A DNA stretch of 40,471 bases. Origin: Streptacidiphilus pinicola. Its GTDB lineage: Bacteria; Actinomycetota; Actinomycetes; Streptomycetales; Streptomycetaceae. The translations under genes and the position numbers were made by a program. The DNA lies in NCBI RefSeq assembly GCF_003258295.1, contig NZ_QKYN01000088.1, positions 1 to 40,471 on the forward strand. The letters run 5' to 3'. Shown in pieces: positions 28,308-36,467 of this stretch. The stretch's first letter is position 1. Each line of letters opens with the position of its first letter. Below the pieces are notes generated by a model. That model did no database searches, had not been told where the DNA came from, and saw only the letters and a program-made list of their open reading frames with translations.

Positions 28308-29596
28308 ACGAGCTCACCGTCGAGCACCTTGGCGTCGCCGCGCAGGAAGGTGGCGACGACGCGGCCGGGCAGGTCCATGCCCCGGTAGGGGGTGTTGCGG
28401 CTGCGGGTGGCGAAGGCGTCGGGGTTCACGGCGCCACGGTACTGAGCATCGAACAGCACCAGGTTGGCCGGCTCGCCCACCGAGACGGGCCGTCCGTGGC
28501 CGGGGATGCCGCTGATCGCGGCGGGCTTGGCGGACATCCGCTCGGCGACCTCGGCCCAGTCCATCAGGCCGGTGTCGACCATCGCGGACTGGACGACGGA
28601 GAGCGCCGTCTCCAGGCCGACCATGCCCATGGCCGCGGCGGACCACTCGCACTGCTTGTCCTCGGCGGGGTGCGGTGCGTGGTCGGTGGCGACGATGTCG
28701 ATGGTGCCGTCGGCCAGCGCCTCGCGCAGGGCCAGCACGTCGGCCTCGGTGCGCAGCGGCGGGTTGACCTTGTAGACGGCGTCGTAGGAGCGGACCAGCT
28801 CGTCGGTGAGCAGCAGGTGGTGCGGCGTCACCTCGGCGGTGACGTCCCAGCCCTTGCTCTTGGCCCAGCGGACGATCTCGACCGAGCCGGCCGTGGAGAG
28901 GTGGCAGACGTGCAGGCGCGAGCCGACGTGCGCGGCGAGCAGCACGTCGCGGGCGATGATCGACTCCTCGGCGACGGCCGGCCAGCCGGCCAGGCCCAGC
29001 TCGCCGGAGACGACGCCCTCGTTCATCTGCGCGCCCTCGGTCAGCCGCGGCTCCTGCGCGTGCTGGGCGACGACGCCGCCGAAGGCCTTCACGTACTCCA
29101 GCGCACGACGCATGATCACCGCGTCGTCGACGCACTTGCCGTCGTCGGAGAAGACGCGGACCTGCGCGGCGGAGTCGGCCATCGCGCCGAGCTCGGCCAG
29201 CTGCTTGCCCTCCAGGCCCACGGTGACGGCGCCGATCGGCTGCACGTCGCAGTAGCCGGACTCGCGGCCCAGCCGCCAGACCTGCTCGACGACACCGGCG
29301 GTGTCGGCGACCGGGAAGGTGTTGGCCATCGCGTGGACGGCGGTGAAGCCGCCCTTGGCGGCGGCCTTCGTGCCGGACAGGACGGTCTCGGCGTCCTCGC
29401 GGCCGGGCTCGCGCAGGTGGGTGTGCAGGTCGACCAGGCCGGGCAGGGCGATCAGGCCGTCGGCCGCGATCTCCTGCTCGCCGTCGGCCGCCAGCTCAGC
29501 GCCGATCTCGGCGATCACCCCGTCGGTGACGCGGATGTCCTGCGGCTCCCCGCCGAGGATGCGGGCGTTGCGGATCAGGTAGTTCGTGGTGCTCAC
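28304..29596 (-). CDS. pyrC: Dihydroorotase
   Basis: A 430-residue zinc amidohydrolase closing carbamoyl aspartate to dihydroorotate. Metal and substrate motifs: [18 protein letters not shown] (His58, His60), [44 protein letters not shown], and [14 protein letters not shown] with the catalytic Asp. Length and motifs fit the longer bacterial group that works with an aspartate carbamoyltransferase. GTG start at 29596, overlapping pyrB by 4 bp. Confidence 0.97.
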   Translation of the reverse strand: MSTTNYLIRNARILGGEPQDIRVTDGVIAEIGAELAADGEQEIAADGLIALPGLVDLHTHLREPGREDAETVLSGTKAAAKGGFTAVHAMANTFPVADTAGVVEQVWRLGRESGYCDVQPIGAVTVGLEGKQLAELGAMADSAAQVRVFSDDGKCVDDAVIMRRALEYVKAFGGVVAQHAQEPRLTEGAQMNEGVVSGELGLAGWPAVAEESIIARDVLLAAHVGSRLHVCHLSTAGSVEIVRWAKSKGWDVTAEVTPHHLLLTDELVRSYDAVYKVNPPLRTEADVLALREALADGTIDIVATDHAPHPAEDKQCEWSAAAMGMVGLETALSVVQSAMVDTGLMDWAEVAERMSAKPAAISGIPGHGRPVSVGEPANLVLFDAQYRGAVNPDAFATRSRNTPYRGMDLPGRVVATFLRGDAKVLDGELV

Positions 29597-30576
29597 TTGC
29601 CGGTCTCCTCGGACGTGTTCGCAGAAGAAGTCGTGATCGCCGGCTCGGAGCCGCCGAGCAGCAGGTAGAGGACGGCCATGCGGACGCTGACGCCGTTGGC
29701 GACCTGCTCGACGATGACCGCGCGGTCGGAGTCGGCGATGGTCGACTCGATCTCCATGCCGCGCACCATCGGGCCGGGGTGCATGACGAGCGCGTGCTCC
29801 GGCATCAGGGCCAGCCGGCGGGCGTCCAGGCCGTAGCGGCGGGTGTACTCGCGCTGAGTGGGGAAGAAGGCGGCGTTCATGCGCTCGCGCTGGACGCGCA
29901 GCATCATCACCGCGTCGGCCTTGGTGAGCGCCGCGTCCAGGTCGTAGCTGGTCTGGCAGGGCCAGGTCTCGACGCCGAAGGGCATCAGCGTCGGCGGGGC
30001 CACCAGGGTGACCTCGGCGCCCAGGGTGTGCAGCAGGTGCACGTTGGAGCGGGCGACCCGGCTGTGCAGCACGTCGCCGACGATCGTCACGCGGCGGCCG
30101 GCCAGGTCGTGGCCGACGCCCGGGTTGAGGTGGCGACGCATGGTGAAGGCGTCGAGCAGCGCCTGGGTGGGGTGCTCGTGGGTGCCGTCACCGGCGTTGA
30201 CGACGCTGCCGTGCAGCCAGTCGGAGTCGGCCAGCAGCTTGGGCGCGCCGGAGGCGCTGTGCCGGATGACCACCGCGTCGGCGCCCATGGCCTGCAGGGT
30301 GAGCGCGGTGTCCTTCAGGCTCTCGCCCTTGGAGACCGAGGAGCCCTTGGCGGAGAAGTTGATGACGTCCGCGGACAGGCGCTTCTCGGCGACCTCGAAG
30401 GAGGTGCGGGTGCGGGTGGAGTCCTCGAAGAAGAGGTTGACCACGGTGCGGCCACGGAGCGTGGGGAGCTTCTTGACCGAGCGGGCGGAGACCTGGGCCA
30501 TCTGCTCCGTGGTGTCCAGGATCAGCAGCGCGTCCTCGCGGGTCAGGTCCGCGGTGGAGATGAGGTGGCGCTTCAC
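29593..30576 (-). CDS. pyrB: Aspartate carbamoyltransferase catalytic subunit
   Basis: A 327-residue enzyme making carbamoyl aspartate. Carbamoyl-phosphate site [72 protein letters not shown]. No regulatory pyrI is in the operon, as is normal when PyrR controls it. GTG start at 30576 inside the pyrR stop (GTGA), so translation is coupled. Confidence 0.97.
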   Translation of the reverse strand: MKRHLISTADLTREDALLILDTTEQMAQVSARSVKKLPTLRGRTVVNLFFEDSTRTRTSFEVAEKRLSADVINFSAKGSSVSKGESLKDTALTLQAMGADAVVIRHSASGAPKLLADSDWLHGSVVNAGDGTHEHPTQALLDAFTMRRHLNPGVGHDLAGRRVTIVGDVLHSRVARSNVHLLHTLGAEVTLVAPPTLMPFGVETWPCQTSYDLDAALTKADAVMMLRVQRERMNAAFFPTQREYTRRYGLDARRLALMPEHALVMHPGPMVRGMEIESTIADSDRAVIVEQVANGVSVRMAVLYLLLGGSEPAITTSSANTSEETGK

Positions 30577-31130
30577 TGGGCACTGCCTTCCGACTCACCG
30601 AGGAGAACGGCGTCCACGCCGTCCGTCTCGTCCAGCTTGACCTTCACGGACTCGCGCAGCGAGGTGGGCAGGTTCTTGCCCACGTAGTCCGCGCGGATGG
30701 GCAGCTCGCGGTGGCCGCGGTCGACCAGGACGGCGAGCTGGACGGCGCGCGGGCGGCCGTGGTCGGCCAGCGCGTCGAGGGCGGCCCGGATGGTCCGGCC
30801 GGAGAAGAGCACGTCGTCGACGAGGACGACGAGCTTGCCGTCGATGCCGTCGACGGGGATCTCGGTGTGCTCCAGGGCGCGGGCGGGCTTCAGCCGCAGG
30901 TCGTCCCGGTACATGGTGATGTCGAGCGTGCCGACGGGGAGCTCGCGGCCGGTGATCTCGGCCAGCTTGCGGTGCAGACGGCGGGCCAGATGGGCGCCGC
31001 GGGTGGGGATGCCGAGGAGGACCACGTCGTCGGCGCCCTTGGCGCGTTCGACGATCTCGTGGGCGATCCGGGTGAGGGAACGGGCGATGTCGCCCTGGTC
31101 CAGCACCTGTCGTTGGGCAGCAGTGGTCAT
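30573..31130 (-). CDS. pyrR: Pyrimidine operon regulator / uracil phosphoribosyltransferase
   Basis: A 185-residue PRPP-binding regulator. PRPP loop [21 protein letters not shown] at ~residues 107-127; [13 protein letters not shown] and YRDDL are typical of PyrR. With UMP bound it attaches to a hairpin in pyr mRNA. It is the first gene of the operon. ATG 31130 has a strong GGAGGT about 10 nt upstream, and this site sits directly beside a PyrR-type RNA hairpin, pointing to autoregulation of translation. Confidence 0.96.
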   Translation of the reverse strand: MTTAAQRQVLDQGDIARSLTRIAHEIVERAKGADDVVLLGIPTRGAHLARRLHRKLAEITGRELPVGTLDITMYRDDLRLKPARALEHTEIPVDGIDGKLVVLVDDVLFSGRTIRAALDALADHGRPRAVQLAVLVDRGHRELPIRADYVGKNLPTSLRESVKVKLDETDGVDAVLLGESEGSAQ

Positions 31131-31149
31131 GCCGAAGCCGACCTCCTTC

Positions 31150-31167
31150 CCCGCCTCACTGGACGGG
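31150..31167 (-). promoter_or_regulatory. PyrR-binding RNA hairpin at the pyrR ribosome binding site
   Basis: On the minus strand the leader reads CCCGTCCAGTGAGGCGGG: a CCCG/CGGG stem enclosing GTCCAGTGAGGC, which fits the PyrR RNA consensus ARUCCNGNGAGGYU at its conserved core. The Shine-Dalgarno AAGGAGGT (31141-31148) begins 1 nt beyond the stem. This geometry resembles the translational control described for mycobacterial pyr leaders rather than the Bacillus attenuator. Confidence 0.75.
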
Positions 31168-31204
31168 CCTTAAAGGATGTCTACGGGATGGGGCCACCTG
31201 GCGC

Positions 31205-31221
31205 GCCTCCGGTTCGGAGGC
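31205..31221. promoter_or_regulatory. Upstream hairpin in the pyr leader
   Basis: A perfect 7-bp stem GCCTCCG / CGGAGGC with a 3-nt loop, 37 bp upstream of the PyrR hairpin. It contains CCTCCG, which could pair with the GGAGG of the ribosome site and act as an alternative structure. Confidence 0.45.
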
Positions 31222-31241
31222 ACGTCGGGGAGCCGCCGTCA

Positions 31242-31247
31242 ACCCTA
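31242..31247 (-). promoter_or_regulatory. Candidate -10 box of the pyr operon
   Basis: TAGGGT on the minus strand, the preferred Streptomyces -10 form, placed so that transcripts would include both leader hairpins. No convincing -35 is seen at the right distance. Confidence 0.35.
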
Positions 31248-31306
31248 CCAGGGCGATCACGAGCGGCCCGGCGGCACCCCTACCGACCTGCGGCGCGTTC
31301 GGTCGT

Positions 31307-31318
31307 TACCGATCGGTA
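31307..31318. repeat. 12-bp perfect palindrome between pyrR and bldD
   Basis: TACCGATCGGTA, 21 bp upstream of the bldD -35 box and ~60 bp upstream of the pyr -10 candidate. Possible operator for either gene. Confidence 0.45.
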
Positions 31319-31338
31319 CCCCTGCTGCCCCGTTCGGC

Positions 31339-31368
31339 TTGACGAACGCTTATCACTCTGCGTAACCT
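31339..31368 (+). promoter_or_regulatory. bldD promoter
   Basis: TTGACG (31339-31344), 18-bp spacer, TAACCT (31363-31368). Transcription would begin near 31375, about 92 nt before the start codon. A BldD box overlaps the spacer and -10. Confidence 0.7.
31352..31366 (-). promoter_or_regulatory. BldD box 1 (autoregulatory)
   Basis: On the minus strand GTTACGCAGAGTGAT fits every fixed position of the BldD consensus nTnACnC(A/T)GnGTnAn. It covers the spacer and the start of the -10 of the bldD promoter, so binding should block RNA polymerase. Confidence 0.8.
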
Positions 31369-31381
31369 CACACTCAGTTAC
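31368..31381 (-). promoter_or_regulatory. BldD box 2
   Basis: GTAACTGAGTGTGA on the minus strand matches the BldD consensus with one mismatch (G for the central C). It follows box 1 by 1 bp and covers the likely start site, allowing two dimers side by side. Confidence 0.65.
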
Positions 31382-31466
31382 GGCCACGCGACGAAGCGCC
31401 CTGTGTCGTATCGGGGTTAGCGCCGTCCCTGGGCCGTCACAGGCCACTTAAGTCCGGGGAGACACA

Positions 31467-31970
31467 TTGTCCAGCGACTACGCGAAACAGCTTGGCGGCA
31501 AGCTGCGCGCGATCCGCACCCAGCAGGGGCTCTCCCTGCACGGCGTCGAGGAGAAATCCCAGGGCCGCTGGAAGGCCGTCGTCGTCGGCTCCTACGAGCG
31601 CGGCGACCGAGCGGTCACCGTCCAGCGCCTCGCCGAGCTGGCCGAGTTCTACGGCGTCCCGGTCCAGGAGCTGCTGCCCGGCAGCACCCCGGGCGGCGCG
31701 GCCGAGCCGCCGCCGCGCCTGGTGCTCGACCTGGAGCGCCTGGCCCAGGTGCCGTCCGAGAAGGCCGGCCCGCTGCAGCGCTACGCCGCGACCATCCAGA
31801 GCCAGCGCGGCGACTACAACGGCAAGGTGCTCTCGATCCGCCAGGACGATCTGCGCACCCTCGCCGTCATCTACGACCAGCCCGCCTCGCTGCTCGTCGA
31901 CCAGCTGATCAGCTGGGGCGTCCTCGACCCGGACGCGCGCCGCGCGGTCCGCGAGGACGACTCGGTCTGA
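31467..31970 (+). CDS. bldD: Developmental master repressor BldD, c-di-GMP-dependent
   Basis: A 167-residue DNA-binding protein. Xre-type HTH at ~10-70 (KLRAIRTQQGLSLHGVEEKS, VVVGSYERGDRAVTVQRL). The C-terminal domain (~85-160) carries the c-di-GMP signature RGD-x8-RQDD at R114-D116 and R125-D128, the same numbering as in S. coelicolor. Tetrameric c-di-GMP joins two BldD molecules, which then repress sporulation genes during growth. TTG start at 31467 with GGGGAG 7 nt upstream. It is divergent from pyrR, as in other Streptomyces; a terminator follows. Confidence 0.97.
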   Translation: MSSDYAKQLGGKLRAIRTQQGLSLHGVEEKSQGRWKAVVVGSYERGDRAVTVQRLAELAEFYGVPVQELLPGSTPGGAAEPPPRLVLDLERLAQVPSEKAGPLQRYAATIQSQRGDYNGKVLSIRQDDLRTLAVIYDQPASLLVDQLISWGVLDPDARRAVREDDSV

Positions 31971-32004
31971 CCCGAGCGGCCCACGCCGCTCTGCAGAAAC
32001 GTTG

Positions 32005-32040
32005 CGGCGGGTTCCTCCCGAGGGGGGAACCCGCCGTTTT
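32005..32040 (+). terminator. Intrinsic terminator of bldD
   Basis: An 11-bp perfect stem CGGCGGGTTCC / GGAACCCGCCG followed by TTTT at 32037-32040, 34 bp past the bldD stop. It also lies past the stop of the convergent gene ending at 32048. Confidence 0.9.
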
Positions 32041-32047
32041 CTGCGCC

Positions 32048-32686
32048 TCACCCCCGTGGGTAGCGCCCTGCGAGGTCGGCGTAGCCGCCGGCGCCCCAGA
32101 CGAGGCGACGGAACTCGCCGAGTGGCAGCGGCCCCTGGGGAACGTCGGCCGCCGCCCGGAAGTGGACGGTGGCGCAGCGGGCGCAGTACCAGCCGCGCGA
32201 CCAGAGCGCCTCCGCCTGGGCGCGGCCCGCGATCCGGCCCCGCCGGGCCAGCGACTGGGCCGCCAGTGCGCCGAAGAGCGCCAGGCCGACGAGCCCGGCG
32301 GAGCCGACGACCCACCAGAGCCACGACAGGTCGGGAAACACGCTCCCACCATCGACGTCCGGAAACCCGACGGGGCTCGCTCCGTCACTGGGCGAGGGCG
32401 CGATCGCCGCGACGCCTGCGGCGGCGACCGCCACGAACAACGCCAGAGCGCCCGCTCCCCCGAGACAACCCTGACCGCGCGGACCGGCCGGCACCGGCGC
32501 GAGCGCCTCGGCCAGCGCGGTGGTCACCTGCCGTGTCTCGGTGCGCGCAGGCATGTCCCCCTGCGCGGGCACGGCGACCTGTATCGCGTCCTTGCCACTC
32601 AGATAGACGGCGGGCACCGCCGCCACACGGTCCAGCTGCCCGCACCCTGGGCAGCTGGGTAGGCCCACATCGTGGATCTCGCTCAT
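32048..32686 (-). CDS. Zinc-ribbon membrane protein, paralogue B
   Basis: A 212-residue protein with an N-terminal CPGCG, two hydrophobic segments (~78-98 and ~122-145) and a C-terminal WYCARCATVHF, so one CxxC pair lies at each end, probably forming a zinc ribbon on the cytoplasmic side. The end EFRRLVWGAGGYADLAG matches the neighbouring paralogue. GGGGGAC lies just upstream of ATG 32686. I do not know a function for this family. It lies 66 bp after its paralogue in the same orientation and converges on bldD. Confidence 0.78.
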   Translation of the reverse strand: MSEIHDVGLPSCPGCGQLDRVAAVPAVYLSGKDAIQVAVPAQGDMPARTETRQVTTALAEALAPVPAGPRGQGCLGGAGALALFVAVAAAGVAAIAPSPSDGASPVGFPDVDGGSVFPDLSWLWWVVGSAGLVGLALFGALAAQSLARRGRIAGRAQAEALWSRGWYCARCATVHFRAAADVPQGPLPLGEFRRLVWGAGGYADLAGRYPRG

Positions 32687-32752
32687 CGTCCCCCGTTTCG
32701 CCGAACTCGTGGCCGATACGACGCTCGACAGGAGGACGCCGGTTCACCGCGG

Positions 32753-33328
32753 CTACGGGCGGTTCATCCGGACGGGCGGCCGGCCCTGGGGATGGAAGAC
32801 CCCAGGGAGAGCGAAACTGCCCGCGCCCCAGACGAGTTGCCGGAACTCCTCCAACGCCATGGCCCGCGAGGGCCCGGCCGTGTGCACGGTCCCACAGCGG
32901 GCGCAGTACCACCCCTGTTGCCAGACCCGCTCCGAGCACGCACGCCGCTCCTCGTGGTCCCGCGCGATACGACGACGGCTTCTCACGGCGAGGACCAGGA
33001 CGGCGATCGCCGCCCCGAACGCCGACAACCCGCACGCCCACGTCTTGACCGAGTGCGCGACGATCCCGGACACCACGATCACCAGGCCGCCGAGGCACAG
33101 CAAGAACGTCAGGAGCGCCAGACCCAGCACGTCGTCCGCCCCGACGGGCGCGGGCGCGGGCGAGAGCGCGGCGGCGAGCGGCGTGGCGACCGTACGGAGC
33201 TCGTAGTACCCCGGTCCGGAGTCCGGCACATGGACCTGGACCTGCCTCAGGCCCGCCCGATGGACCGCCGGCACGTGTGCCACCTGGTCGAGCAGCCCGC
33301 AGTTGGGGCAGGGCGGCGGTGGGTTCAC
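32753..33328 (-). CDS. Zinc-ribbon membrane protein, paralogue A
   Basis: A 191-residue protein of the same plan as the next gene: CPNCG near the N-terminus, LLDQVAHVPAVHRAG (compare LDRVAAVPAVYLSG in the paralogue), two membrane helices (~68-90, ~97-112), then GWYCARCGTVH and EFRQLVWGAGSFALPG. The two CxxC motifs could bind one zinc. GTG start at 33328 overlaps the stop of the short-chain dehydrogenase by 4 bp (GTGA), so it is translated from that message. Function unknown. Confidence 0.78.
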   Translation of the reverse strand: MNPPPPCPNCGLLDQVAHVPAVHRAGLRQVQVHVPDSGPGYYELRTVATPLAAALSPAPAPVGADDVLGLALLTFLLCLGGLVIVVSGIVAHSVKTWACGLSAFGAAIAVLVLAVRSRRRIARDHEERRACSERVWQQGWYCARCGTVHTAGPSRAMALEEFRQLVWGAGSFALPGVFHPQGRPPVRMNRP

Positions 33329-34107
33329 TTCTCCGTGGGCCTGCGCCCGAACCCGCTGGACATGCCCGCGAGCAGCGCCAACGGCGCCTTACGGGAGAGG
33401 GCTACCAGCGCCTGGTAGCGGCGGGAGGGGACGCAGACGGACTTGCCGCGCGCGAGGTCGCGGAGCGACTGGTCGACGACGAAGTCGGCGTCCAGCCACA
33501 TCCACTCGCCCACGCGGGACATGTCCATCTCCGCGCGCTGGTGGAACTCCGTGTGGGTGAACCCCGGGCACAGCGCCTGGAGCGTCACGCCGCTGCCCGC
33601 GAGGTCGCGGTTGACGCCCGCGGTGAACTGGACCACCCAGGACTTGCTCGCCCCGTAGGAGCCACGCGGCACGAACGCGGCCACGGAGGCGACGTTGACG
33701 ACATAGCCCTTGCCGCGCTCGCGCATGCCGGGGACGGCCGCGCGGGTGAGCCGGAGGACGGCCTCGATGTGGACCTTCACCATCGTCAGTTCGTCCTCGA
33801 CGGGCACGTCGAGGAACCCCTTGCGGAAGCCGAACCCGGCGTTGTTGACCAGCAGGTCGACCGGGCGCTCGGCGTCCGTGAGCCGCGCCTCGACGCGGTC
33901 GATGCCCGCGTCGGTGGCGAGGTCGGCCGTGAGCACCTCGGCCGGGACGCCGTACTCCTTGGTGAGTTCGTCGGCGAACGCCGCGAGTCGGCTCTCGTCG
34001 CGGGCGACGAGGACGAGGGCGTGTCCGTCCTTGGCGAGCCGGCGCGCGAACGCCGCGCCGATGCCGGCGCTGGCGCCGGTGATGAGTGCAGTCCGCATGA
34101 CGCCCAC
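33325..34107 (-). CDS. Short-chain dehydrogenase/reductase
   Basis: A 260-residue classical SDR. Cofactor loop TGASAGIGAAFARRL, LVARDESRL (Arg after the second strand suggests NADP), DLLVNNAGFG, catalytic Ser in NVASVAAFVP and YGASKSW (Tyr-x-x-x-Lys), and CPGFTHTEFH. It would reduce or oxidise a carbonyl/alcohol of unknown identity. Start GTG 34107 or ATG 34098; GGAG lies 9 nt before the GTG. The last codon overlaps the zinc-ribbon gene start. Confidence 0.9.
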   Translation of the reverse strand: MGVMRTALITGASAGIGAAFARRLAKDGHALVLVARDESRLAAFADELTKEYGVPAEVLTADLATDAGIDRVEARLTDAERPVDLLVNNAGFGFRKGFLDVPVEDELTMVKVHIEAVLRLTRAAVPGMRERGKGYVVNVASVAAFVPRGSYGASKSWVVQFTAGVNRDLAGSGVTLQALCPGFTHTEFHQRAEMDMSRVGEWMWLDADFVVDQSLRDLARGKSVCVPSRRYQALVALSRKAPLALLAGMSSGFGRRPTEK

Positions 34108-34201
34108 GCTAGCGGCTCCGGTGACACTGAACAGTCAGGCCCCCTCGACCTCCGCGACGAGCCCGTCCAACGCCTGCCGCGCCGGCCCGAGTTCGCCGGA
34201 C

Positions 34202-34630
34202 TCAGGCCACCAGGCCGGACAGCTTCTCCAGGGACTCGACCAGGGCCTTGGACGTGGCCTCCTTGACGCGGGCAGCGAGCATGTTGACCGCGGCGCCCTT
34301 GAACTCGCTGTCGACGGTGACCTTGGTGCCGTCACCGTCCGCGGTGAGGGTGTACTGCTGGCGCAGGGTGATGCCCATCGGGCCCTTGCCGTCCATGGCG
34401 AGGGTGGAGGCGGCGGCGACCTCGGCGACGGTCCAGCTGACCTCGGCCGGCATGCCCATCAGGGTCATCTTCTCGCCGTAGACCGCGCCGGAGGCGAGCT
34501 CGGCCGGGCCGCCGTTGGGAAAGGCGACGTGGATGGTGTTCCACTCCCCGAAGCGTTCGAAGTCGGTGATGACCGCCCAGATCTTGTCCGCCGGGGCGGA
34601 GATGGTGGCGCTGACGGATACCTCGGGCAT
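34202..34630 (-). CDS. SRPBCC-fold protein (polyketide cyclase/CoxG-like)
   Basis: A 142-residue START-like protein: VSVSATISAPADKIWAVITD and FERFGEWNTIHVAF at the N-terminus, a beta sheet in the middle, and a long C-terminal helix (LAARVKEATSKALVESLEKL). Such folds bind hydrophobic ligands; the ligand is unknown. GAGGAGGA 7 nt upstream decides ATG 34630 over a farther in-frame start at 34663. It is first in a likely operon with the SDR 94 bp downstream, and two tandem dyads precede it. Confidence 0.83.
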   Translation of the reverse strand: MPEVSVSATISAPADKIWAVITDFERFGEWNTIHVAFPNGGPAELASGAVYGEKMTLMGMPAEVSWTVAEVAAASTLAMDGKGPMGITLRQQYTLTADGDGTKVTVDSEFKGAAVNMLAARVKEATSKALVESLEKLSGLVA

Positions 34631-34699
34631 GGCCGTTCCTCCTCGGGCTGTCGAACCGAGCACGCCGGGTGGGGCTCTCAGCGGAGGCTAGTCGCTATC

Positions 34700-34745
34700 T
34701 GACGTACCATCAATAATCGGATCAGCACTATCTGATGAGCCGTCA
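34700..34745. promoter_or_regulatory. Tandem 13-bp dyads upstream of the SRPBCC gene
   Basis: TGACGTACCATCA (34700-34712) and TGATGAGCCGTCA (34733-34745) both fit TGAYG-N3-CRTCA and both are preceded by CTATC. Their starts are 33 bp apart, about three helical turns, so two dimers would bind the same face. They are 70-115 bp upstream of the start at 34630. Confidence 0.6.
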
Positions 34746-34867
34746 GTTTCGCTCGGGCCGCATCCGACCAGCGCGTCACCGAGCGCACCGGGCGGGCACG
34801 GGCCGGTAGGCGGGCGGGGCGATGGGCGTGGCGGGCGCGGGGTCGCTGCTCACCGCCGCCTGGCTGG

Positions 34868-35575
34868 TCAGCCGGCGGCGAGCCACACCCGCAGCGGCCC
34901 CAGCCGCGTGAAGCCGGCCCGCTCGGCGGCGGCGAGGTCCGCGCCGTCCTCGTAGCCGACGACGGGCAGACCGGGGCAGTAGGCGGAGGCCGCGATCAGG
35001 CAGTCCCGCCACACCCGGTCCGGCTCCTGCTCGCCGCAGAACAAGTTGGACACCCCGACCACACCGGCGCCCAGGCTCAGCACCGCACCGGCCACGAACT
35101 CCGGCGCGGCCAGGACCAGCACGGACGGATCCTCCAACAGCGGTGCCAGGAACAGCCCGGCCGCTCCCCCGTCCCAGGCCTGCTCCCACCGCGCCAGCCC
35201 GGTCTCGTCCCTGACCCGCCGCCAGACCGGCCGCGCGCCGGCCGGCTGCGGGTCGCGGGCGATCCACTCGGCGTCGAACAGCGGCGCGAAGCCGTGCGGT
35301 TCCAGGTCGAGCCGGGCGTAGCTGTCCTTGACCGTCGCACCGGGGCCCCGCACGTCGATGCGGGCGAGGACCTGGGCCGCGTCGGCGTGCTCGGAGAGGG
35401 TGACGGCGTCGGGGTAGTAGGGCGGGGACCGGTCGGCACTCGTCCACGCGTCGGCGCGGAACTCCCCGCGGAGCCCGTGGGCACGGCACATCGCCTCGCA
35501 CCAGTCGGCGTTGTTGCGCGCGGCGGCGCGCAGGAGCGCGGGCCGCAGTATGTGATCCACCATCGAGTGGATCAT
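34868..35575 (-). CDS. Hypothetical protein with GNAT-like C-terminus
   Basis: A 235-residue soluble protein. The N-terminal half (NADWCEAMCRAHGLRGEF, PPYYPDAVTLSEHADAAQVL) has no motif I can name. The C-terminal part (LGAGVVGVSNLF, DCLIAASAYCPGLPVVGYE, AAERAGFTRLGPLRVWLAAG) resembles the last strands of a GNAT fold, but a clear acetyl-CoA loop is missing. ATG at 35575 or 35563; neither has a good ribosome site. The 237 bp between it and the SRPBCC start hold the dyads. Confidence 0.6.
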   Translation of the reverse strand: MIHSMVDHILRPALLRAAARNNADWCEAMCRAHGLRGEFRADAWTSADRSPPYYPDAVTLSEHADAAQVLARIDVRGPGATVKDSYARLDLEPHGFAPLFDAEWIARDPQPAGARPVWRRVRDETGLARWEQAWDGGAAGLFLAPLLEDPSVLVLAAPEFVAGAVLSLGAGVVGVSNLFCGEQEPDRVWRDCLIAASAYCPGLPVVGYEDGADLAAAERAGFTRLGPLRVWLAAG

Positions 35576-35605
35576 CGCCGACGCCGCGCGGGACGTGCCA
35601 GCGAA

Positions 35606-36409
35606 TTAGCGCCGCAGGTCCGTCAGCGCCGAGAGGTCGCGGTCCGCGATCTCCGGGAAGCTCCGCAGGGCGCTCACCACCGCGTCGGCCACGGGCAGGT
35701 CCGCCGCGGCCGCGCCAAGGGCGACGTCCTTGGCGGCGAGCGAGACGGCGAAGTCCGCCGTGGTGGCGCGGGCCCGGCCGAGGAGGTCGCGCAACGGCCC
35801 GCCGGCGAGGGCGGACTCGGCGACACCGGCGGGCAGGCCCAGCGCGTCGGCCAGGCTCAGTGCCTCGTGGACGACGGCGACGCCCGCGACGATCGCGCCG
35901 ATCAGCACCAGCTTGAGGGCGGCGCCGTCGCCGACCGGGCCCACCTCCCGGACCGTGCCGAGCAGCGCCAGCAGGTCGGCGACCGGAGCCACCTCGCCGC
36001 CCGCCAGGATCAGCAGCTCGCCCGTCGCCGCGCGGTCCACACTGCCCAGCACCGGCGCGTCGATCAGCCGGACCCCCTCGGGGAGCCGGGCGACGAGGGC
36101 GCGGACGGCCTCGGGGCCGACGCTCGACATCTCCACCCAGACGGTGCCCGGGCGCAACGCCGGCAGGACGGCCTCGGCGACCTCGGCGAGCGCCGCCGGG
36201 TCGGCGAGCATCGTGACGACGACCGCCGCATCGGCGACGGCCTCGGCCGCGCTCTGCGCGGCCTTCGCTCCCGCGGCGACCAGGGGATCGGCCTTGGCGG
36301 CGGTGCGGTTCCAGACGGTGACGGCCTGGCCGGCGTCGACCAGACGACGGGCCATCGGCAGGCCCATACGGCCCAGCCCCAGCCAGGCGATGCGCGTGTT
36401 CGTGTCCAT
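35606..36409 (-). CDS. NAD(P)-dependent beta-hydroxyacid dehydrogenase (3-hydroxyisobutyrate dehydrogenase-like)
   Basis: A 267-residue enzyme. Rossmann motif AWLGLGRMGLPMARRLVDAG at residues ~6-25, NRTAAKADPL (Arg suggests NADP), substrate loop DAPVLGSVDRAATGELLILAGG, and the catalytic Lys in GDGAALKLVLIGAI. The family includes 3-hydroxyisobutyrate and tartronate semialdehyde enzymes and imine reductases. ATG 36409 is chosen because the cofactor motif starts there. It is divergent from a LysR regulator that probably controls it. Confidence 0.86.
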   Translation of the reverse strand: MDTNTRIAWLGLGRMGLPMARRLVDAGQAVTVWNRTAAKADPLVAAGAKAAQSAAEAVADAAVVVTMLADPAALAEVAEAVLPALRPGTVWVEMSSVGPEAVRALVARLPEGVRLIDAPVLGSVDRAATGELLILAGGEVAPVADLLALLGTVREVGPVGDGAALKLVLIGAIVAGVAVVHEALSLADALGLPAGVAESALAGGPLRDLLGRARATTADFAVSLAAKDVALGAAAADLPVADAVVSALRSFPEIADRDLSALTDLRR

Positions 36410-36421
36410 GGCCTCGACGCT

Positions 36422-36434
36422 AGAGCTCCGCTCT
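36422..36434. promoter_or_regulatory. Dyad between the dehydrogenase and lysR genes
   Basis: AGAGCTCCGCTCT, 5-bp perfect arms around TCC, in the short divergent gap. It is a candidate LysR site, although it does not show the T-N11-A form. Confidence 0.35.
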
Positions 36435-36467
36435 CCATGCGACCAGCGAATGTCTAGCATGAGTGCC

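Noticed and set aside
34108..34201. Remnant of a lost gene between the SDR and SRPBCC genes
   Set aside because: A short frame reading ARQALDGLVAEVEGA looks like a C-terminal helix of some protein, but it is too short, and its upstream part lies inside the SRPBCC gene in another frame.
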